From the NCBI GenBank assembly GCA_900767075.1, contig CAAFXX010000358.1, positions 1-9,451 of the forward strand: a stretch of 9,451 nt of DNA, in the 5' to 3' direction. Shown here piece after piece: positions 5,436 to 9,451 of the stretch. Every line of letters begins with the position of its first letter. Position 1 is the stretch's first letter. Position numbers and translations under genes: made by a program. The notes under the pieces were generated by a model. It was not told the DNA's origin and searched no databases. It worked only from the letters and a program-made list of their open reading frames with translations. The stretch comes from Bacteroidales bacterium. Lineage in GTDB: Bacteria > Bacteroidota > Bacteroidia > Bacteroidales > Muribaculaceae.

Positions 5436-5454
5436 ACTAAATTTGAGATCATGA

Positions 5455-6228
5455 TCAATGGGCTTTCAATGGGCAACGGTATTGACCTTTCCTTGAGGTT
5501 GCCCTGCCGTACTCAATCGCATGGGTCGGACAAATGTGATAACAGGCAAGACAAGAAACGCAATCCTTGCCCCATACCGGACGTCCGCTGTGAAGCTTGA
5601 CATTGCCGACCGGACATGCACCGGCACATTTACCGCATGATATGCATTCCTGCGTGCAGTTCCATTTCCGGGGATTTATTCCCCATTTCTTAAACAACGG
5701 ATAAATGAGCTTTGTCTTTAATCCTGCTTTAGGGCCAAACATAACGTCGGTCCGCCACTCCCCCCTCTGAATATCAGAAGCAATCTCAGCCACACGTTTA
5801 GGAGCATGGTCTATCTTATATGTCTCGATTTCGTCCAGGTCCACATCAAAGCCGGGAAGCAGGATATAGGTGTTGGGCATAATCACGCTCCAGAAGCCTA
5901 AGGATTTAAGTCCCCTTTCCCCAATTGCTTTCTGAAACATCTGCGGTGCCTCTCCTGTCTCATCGCCGCATGTGCATACCATCCAAACCGGTATCTTTCG
6001 CTTTTTAACATCATCTATAAATGAATCGGGCAAGGCCTTGATAAAGTCGAGCATAATAGGAGGCACTCCCCATGAATATATAGGGAACATGAAACCGAGA
6101 TGTGAGCCTTCGAATTTTTCATTGGAGGCATCAAGCCGGGCAATCGCTTTCGATTCCTCCCCTATTTTTGAAGCAATGCTGCCGGCTACATATTTAGTGT
6201 TGCCGGTGCCCGAAAAGTAATAAATCAT
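5455..6228 (-). CDS. EFR1 family ferredoxin (flavodoxin-like domain fused to two 4Fe-4S clusters)
   Basis: A cytoplasmic electron-transfer protein, partner unknown. The N-terminus (about 1-165) is flavodoxin-like, with the FMN phosphate-binding loop FSGTGNT at residues 5-11 and the region MFPIYSWGVPPI (47-58). The C-terminus has two 4Fe-4S motifs: C195-x2-C198-x2-C201-x3-C205-P and C223-x2-C226-x2-C229-x3-C233-P, with extra cysteines at 191 and 252. Length (257 aa) and order fit the EFR1 family. The start ATG overlaps the holA stop as ATGA (6225-6228), so translation is probably coupled to holA and the gene is the last of the minus-strand array. Its physiological role is not shown by the sequence. 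Assimilation or redox balancing would be guesses. Confidence 0.9.
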   Translation of the reverse strand: MIYYFSGTGNTKYVAGSIASKIGEESKAIARLDASNEKFEGSHLGFMFPIYSWGVPPIMLDFIKALPDSFIDDVKKRKIPVWMVCTCGDETGEAPQMFQKAIGERGLKSLGFWSVIMPNTYILLPGFDVDLDEIETYKIDHAPKRVAEIASDIQRGEWRTDVMFGPKAGLKTKLIYPLFKKWGINPRKWNCTQECISCGKCAGACPVGNVKLHSGRPVWGKDCVSCLACYHICPTHAIEYGRATSRKGQYRCPLKAH

Positions 6229-7253
6229 GATGTGAAGATTTTAAAGATTAGTTCTTGAAGAAGGTCATATTCGTTCTGATATGAACCCACGCCTTTACTT
6301 TTGGCATCAAATTCGCGTATGGCGTGTACTGCCTTTACGGCCTGTGCGGGATTATAGTTCCGCGCCCCCTCTTTAACCTCCTTGAGTTGATATGTCGATT
6401 TCAGACCCGTCGCCTCAAGCAAAGATTTGTCGCTTTTATCCGAGGTATAATGGCATATACATATACGCGAAAACAGATTGAATAAGTTTGAAGTCGCCAT
6501 TACCGTCGGATTTGGCTTAGGATTTTGCGAGAAGTATTTCACAATCTTCATTGCCTGAGGGTAATTTTTGCTTGCGACAGCTTTCAACAGCTCAAAAATG
6601 TTGTAGTCCTTTGATATTCCGATATTCTTTTCAATATCCTCGCAGGTGATGCTCTTGTCATTACCCTTTATCTGAATCAGCTTGGTTATTTCTCCGAATA
6701 TCTTACTGAGGGGCAGACCGATATATTCGCACAGAAGACTTATCGCCTTGTCATTCATATTGACCTTCCGGCTGTTACAGAAATCGCGTACTTGCGCCGG
6801 CAACTGATATTCCCTGACAATAGCGCTGTTAAAGACTACAGATCCGGATGCAGAAGCTGCTTTCAATACCTTTGAAGTGGCATTCAGGCTCTCGCCTTTA
6901 TAAGCCACCACAAATACAGTGTTCGTACTCGGCTGTTTGACATAGGGGGCTATCTTCTCAAGCTGATTCTTCGCCTGATTCATAGTCTGCGCCTCCTTGA
7001 GAAGCACAAGCTTCCTGTCAGCCATAACCGGAAACTGACGCGCGCAAGCCACAACTGCCTCTATATCGGCGTCGTTTCCGTAAAAAATATTCTGATTGAA
7101 ATCCCTGTCTTCCTCCGGAATTACATAATTCTCGAATGCATCGACAAGAGTATCTATAAAATAAGCCTCCTCTCCCATCAATATGTAGACAGGGGCAAGT
7201 TTCTTACCTCCCTTTATCGCAGACAATATTTCTTGAAATGAAGGTTGTGCCAT
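6225..7253 (-). CDS. holA: DNA polymerase III delta subunit (clamp loader)
   Basis: The delta subunit opens the beta sliding clamp within the clamp-loader complex at the replication fork. The 342-aa length is normal. The N-terminal domain shows the typical opening of the family: FQEILSAIKGGKKLAPVYIL, MGEEAYFIDTLVDAFENYV, then a stretch with FPVMADRKLVLLKEAQTM (about 94-111), which corresponds to the clamp-interacting and AAA-like fold. The middle has FVVAYKG and LCEYIGLPLSKIFGEITKL, and the C-terminal helical collar domain includes NIFELLKAVASKNYPQAMKI and FNLFSRICICHY. No P-loop is expected in delta, and none is seen. Start ATG 7253 (MAQPSFQEIL) follows a 68-bp gap after the protease gene. 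It overlaps the EFR1 gene by four bases. Confidence 0.93.
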   Translation of the reverse strand: MAQPSFQEILSAIKGGKKLAPVYILMGEEAYFIDTLVDAFENYVIPEEDRDFNQNIFYGNDADIEAVVACARQFPVMADRKLVLLKEAQTMNQAKNQLEKIAPYVKQPSTNTVFVVAYKGESLNATSKVLKAASASGSVVFNSAIVREYQLPAQVRDFCNSRKVNMNDKAISLLCEYIGLPLSKIFGEITKLIQIKGNDKSITCEDIEKNIGISKDYNIFELLKAVASKNYPQAMKIVKYFSQNPKPNPTVMATSNLFNLFSRICICHYTSDKSDKSLLEATGLKSTYQLKEVKEGARNYNPAQAVKAVHAIREFDAKSKGVGSYQNEYDLLQELIFKIFTS

Positions 7254-7321
7254 AATGAATCAATTTAATAAGAAGGTAAGTTTATAGATTTCATTCTCTT
7301 GGAAAATGTGAATCTTTCGTG

Positions 7322-8206
7322 TCATTTCCCTTTAACCGTTGACTTTTTATTATTGAAGAAATAGTCTCCTCCAATAATGATAAGTCCGATTGTGGCAAGA
7401 CAGCTGAGCAACGCGATCCAAGGGAATCCGCTTTCAATTACACCCAAAGTGTCGATATCCGATGAAATCATGCCGCGCTCTGTAAGCCATACGGTCAATA
7501 CTACAAGACTGTTGTTAAGGATATGCGCGACAGCCGATGTCATCACTGATCCGCTCTTCCAGCATATGTATCCGAACAGCATCCCCATAAGAAAGCGAGG
7601 TGCGAATCCATAGAACTGCATATGCAGTAGAGAAAAGACAAATGCCGAAAGGACTATCGCAGCCACCGGACTACGCAACATTCCCATGAACACCGATTGC
7701 AATGCCCCTCGGAAAAACAGTTCTTCGGCAATACCGGTCACGACTCCTACGACAAGTATTCCCGTAATAAGCCCTATCACGTTTGTATCGCCGAGCATCA
7801 CGTCGGTAACCTGCCTTGCCTGATCCTCCATCGACCGGAATAAATTCTCAACAGATGCGGGGAAACTCACATTCTCATTGTAAAAAATCATTTGATTCAG
7901 AAACGGAAGCGCCACTATAAAGAGAATCACGACACCTGTCACCGACAGCAACGAAGGCGACCGGTCGAGCGAGAGATACGACCGCCAGTCCTTTTCAAAC
8001 AGTCTGGCGGCTATGTAAGCCGGAAGGATGAAAACCAATACCGATTGTATCACCGACATCGTAAGCAAAAGCGGACGACCTTCGAACCCTGTCAAGACGA
8101 TTACGCTCTGAAGGACCGACACAAGAGTCAATGCCACAAAAAATATTGCCAAAAGAGTCAACAGTCTGACTGATGACGATTGGAAAAACATTCTCGGATC
8201 GTTCAC
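7322..8206 (-). CDS. CPBP family intramembrane glutamic endopeptidase (CAAX-like protease)
   Basis: A polytopic inner-membrane protein of 294 aa. The family motifs are all present: motif 1 EELFFRG (E161, E162, R166), motif 2 F191-x3-H195 in FSLLHMQF, and motif 3 H228-x3-N232 in HILNNS. At least six hydrophobic segments are visible, for example about 13-40, 47-70, 88-108, 143-160, 182-197 and 263-280. The C-terminal tail is basic (NNKKSTVKGK). Family members cleave within membranes. In bacteria the roles range from bacteriocin immunity to protein maturation, and the substrate here is unknown. It lies 35 bp downstream of lptB and is likely in the same transcript. Confidence 0.9.
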   Translation of the reverse strand: MNDPRMFFQSSSVRLLTLLAIFFVALTLVSVLQSVIVLTGFEGRPLLLTMSVIQSVLVFILPAYIAARLFEKDWRSYLSLDRSPSLLSVTGVVILFIVALPFLNQMIFYNENVSFPASVENLFRSMEDQARQVTDVMLGDTNVIGLITGILVVGVVTGIAEELFFRGALQSVFMGMLRSPVAAIVLSAFVFSLLHMQFYGFAPRFLMGMLFGYICWKSGSVMTSAVAHILNNSLVVLTVWLTERGMISSDIDTLGVIESGFPWIALLSCLATIGLIIIGGDYFFNNKKSTVKGK

Positions 8207-8241
8207 TTTCTTATATATTTGGAATCAATAGGATTGTAACG

Positions 8242-9180
8242 TCATTCAAATTTCTTCCTGGTAAAGATAAAGTCCCGTCCCAGATATTTTTCACGCACCA
8301 CCGGATTGTTGGCAAGTTCCTCACTCGAGCCCTGAAACAACACCTTCCCTTCAAAAAGCAGATAGGCACGGTCGGTGATGCCTAGAATCGAATCAGCCTT
8401 ATGGTCAGTGATAAGGATGCCGATATTCCTCTCTTTCAGATGGTAGACCACAGACTGGATATCCTCCACGGCAATGGGGTCAACGGCGGCGAATGGCTCG
8501 TCAAGCATGATGAACTTGGGATTGATGGCGAGACACCGGGCTATTTCCGTACGGCGACGTTCGCCGCCCGAAAGGTTGTTGCCGAGGTTTTTCCTTACCT
8601 TTTCAAGAGAGAATTCCGAAATAAGCTGCTCGAGTTTCTCTTTCTGATATTCCTTCGAGGTGTTGGTCATCTCGAGGATGGAGCGGATATTATTCTCTAC
8701 GCTGAGCGTGCGGAACACCGAAGGTTCCTGCGGCAGGTATCCGATGCCGAACTGGGCACGCTTATACACTGGGTAGCTTGTTATGTCGTGGTCGTCAAGA
8801 TAGACCTTCCCTTCGTTCGGTTGTATCAGCCCCACGGTCATATAGAACGTAGTGGTCTTTCCGGCTCCGTTAGGACCTAACAGACCTACGATCTCACCTT
8901 GCGTAACATTGATCGACACACGGTTTGCGACGGTTCGCTTACCATATTTTTTTACTAAATTCTCTGTGCGGAGGATTCCTTTCTCAGGAACTTCGATTTT
9001 TTTTTCCTCGGTCAGCTCCACGCCGTCGGGCAACTTCACCTCGCGGTCAACATCAATTTCAAGACGCTGCATGTCGGACTGCTCTCCGGAGAGCTCCCGT
9101 TCCTCCTCAGGTGTCAGTTTCTCTTTCCGCACCCCTCTTTTTTTGAATCTTTCGGGGTTGAATATTGTAGATAATTTCAT
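8242..9180 (-). CDS. lptB: LPS export ABC transporter ATPase LptB, with a charged N-terminal extension
   Basis: The cytoplasmic ATPase that powers LPS extraction from the inner membrane by LptFG. The core starts at about residue 68 (GILRTENLVKKYGKRTV) and carries Walker A GPNGAGKT (102-109), the Q-loop glutamine 151 in GYLPQEP, the signature LSGGERRR (203-210), Walker B FIMLDEP (223-229) and the switch histidine H260 in ITDHK. GLIQPNEGKVYLDDHDIT and VREKYLG are typical of LptB. The protein is 312 aa, against about 240-255 for most LptB. The extra 67 residues are highly charged (EKLTPEEERELSGEQSDMQR), and no good start lies at the core boundary. The start ATG 9180 is 13 bp after the udk stop. 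H260 is followed by K rather than the more usual N. Confidence 0.93.
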   Translation of the reverse strand: MKLSTIFNPERFKKRGVRKEKLTPEEERELSGEQSDMQRLEIDVDREVKLPDGVELTEEKKIEVPEKGILRTENLVKKYGKRTVANRVSINVTQGEIVGLLGPNGAGKTTTFYMTVGLIQPNEGKVYLDDHDITSYPVYKRAQFGIGYLPQEPSVFRTLSVENNIRSILEMTNTSKEYQKEKLEQLISEFSLEKVRKNLGNNLSGGERRRTEIARCLAINPKFIMLDEPFAAVDPIAVEDIQSVVYHLKERNIGILITDHKADSILGITDRAYLLFEGKVLFQGSSEELANNPVVREKYLGRDFIFTRKKFE

Positions 9181-9193
9181 CCGGGATTTTATG

Positions 9194-9451
9194 TCAGCAT
9201 CCGCAGCACGTGGCAGGAGAGAGTAGCGAACGGATGTAGTCTGTTAGAAGTTTTATTGCCACATTGTTGTTTCCGCCCTGCGGGACAATGAGGTCGGCAT
9301 ATCTTTTGGAAGGGGCGATGTAAAGCTCATGCATGGGCTTCAGGGTCTCTTCATAACGGTCTATCACCATCTGGGGAGTACGTCCGCGTTCAATGCAGTC
9401 CCTGTGGATCACGCGGATAAGGCGCTCGTCGGCATCGGCGTCTACAAACAC
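9194..9451 (-). CDS. udk: Uridine kinase, C-terminal 85 codons (start outside window)
   Basis: Phosphorylates uridine and cytidine in pyrimidine salvage. Only the C-terminal part is present, with the frame open to the right edge. The first codon seen (GTG, valine) is internal. Family signatures: VDADADERLIRVIHRDCIER, then GRTPQMVIDRYEETLKPMHE, SKRYADLIVPQGGNNNVAI, and a final helix LLTDYIRSLL. The last residues, ATCCGC, are a cysteine-rich tail outside the usual core. The P-loop that should lie near the N-terminus is beyond base 9451. It is the first visible gene of the minus-strand array and is followed after 13 bp by lptB. Confidence 0.92.
   Translation of the reverse strand: MFVDADADERLIRVIHRDCIERGRTPQMVIDRYEETLKPMHELYIAPSKRYADLIVPQGGNNNVAIKLLTDYIRSLLSPATCCGC

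Noticed and set aside
8075..8100. TTCGAACCC as a tRNA T-loop
   Set aside because: It lies inside the CPBP protease gene and no acceptor or anticodon stem surrounds it.
8401..9226. Several plus-strand frames of 70-159 codons
   Set aside because: All are shadows of lptB, which is certain on the minus strand.
1..9451. CRISPR array or rRNA
   Set aside because: No regularly spaced short repeats and no rRNA-like sequence were seen. The only clear direct repeat is the pair of hairpin elements.

Overview
The window looks like a chromosomal segment of a Bacteroidales bacterium, possibly of the Muribaculaceae type. The gene families are typical of that order: a long RelA/SpoT protein, Bacteroidetes-style LptB, HolA, a CPBP protease and an EFR1-type flavodoxin/ferredoxin fusion. 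Starts lack Shine-Dalgarno sequences, and one spacer carries an exact Bacteroidetes promoter (TTTG, 19 bases, TACCTTTG). The family-level placement is a guess.

Layout. Bases 1-1405 (minus) hold the first 468 codons of a bifunctional (p)ppGpp synthetase/hydrolase. Bases 1406-2482 are a spacer of about 1.1 kb without a convincing gene. It holds two copies of a 193/194-bp hairpin-forming element with 20-bp terminal inverted repeats, a GC-rich multi-hairpin block ending in an intrinsic terminator (candidate small RNA, minus strand), and a second block of competing inverted repeats. Bases 2483-4004 (plus) carry an AT-rich set of orphan genes: a secreted protein, two tiny membrane ORFs linked by ATGA overlaps (one interrupted by TAA), and a membrane-anchored protein. 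Bases 4166-4941 (minus) are a broken Abi_2-family HEPN gene. Next to it, on the opposite strand, the strong promoter is followed at once by a terminator hairpin and so predicts an RNA of about 45 nt. A small secreted ORF follows at 5199-5435.

Bases 5455-9451 (minus) form a compact array of conserved genes, read from right to left: udk (partial), lptB, a CPBP protease, holA and the EFR1 ferredoxin. Gaps are 13, 35 and 68 bp, then a 4-bp overlap. This part is ordinary core genome: nucleotide salvage, LPS export, membrane proteolysis, replication clamp loading and a redox protein.

The region between relA and the holA block (about 1406-5454) looks like an accessory pocket: lower GC, orphan secreted proteins, gene wreckage, MITE-like repeats and candidate small RNAs. 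The two points most worth following are the promoter-terminator mini-RNA beside the Abi/HEPN gene, and the paired hairpin elements whose two copies differ mainly by structure-compatible changes, including one full compensatory pair.
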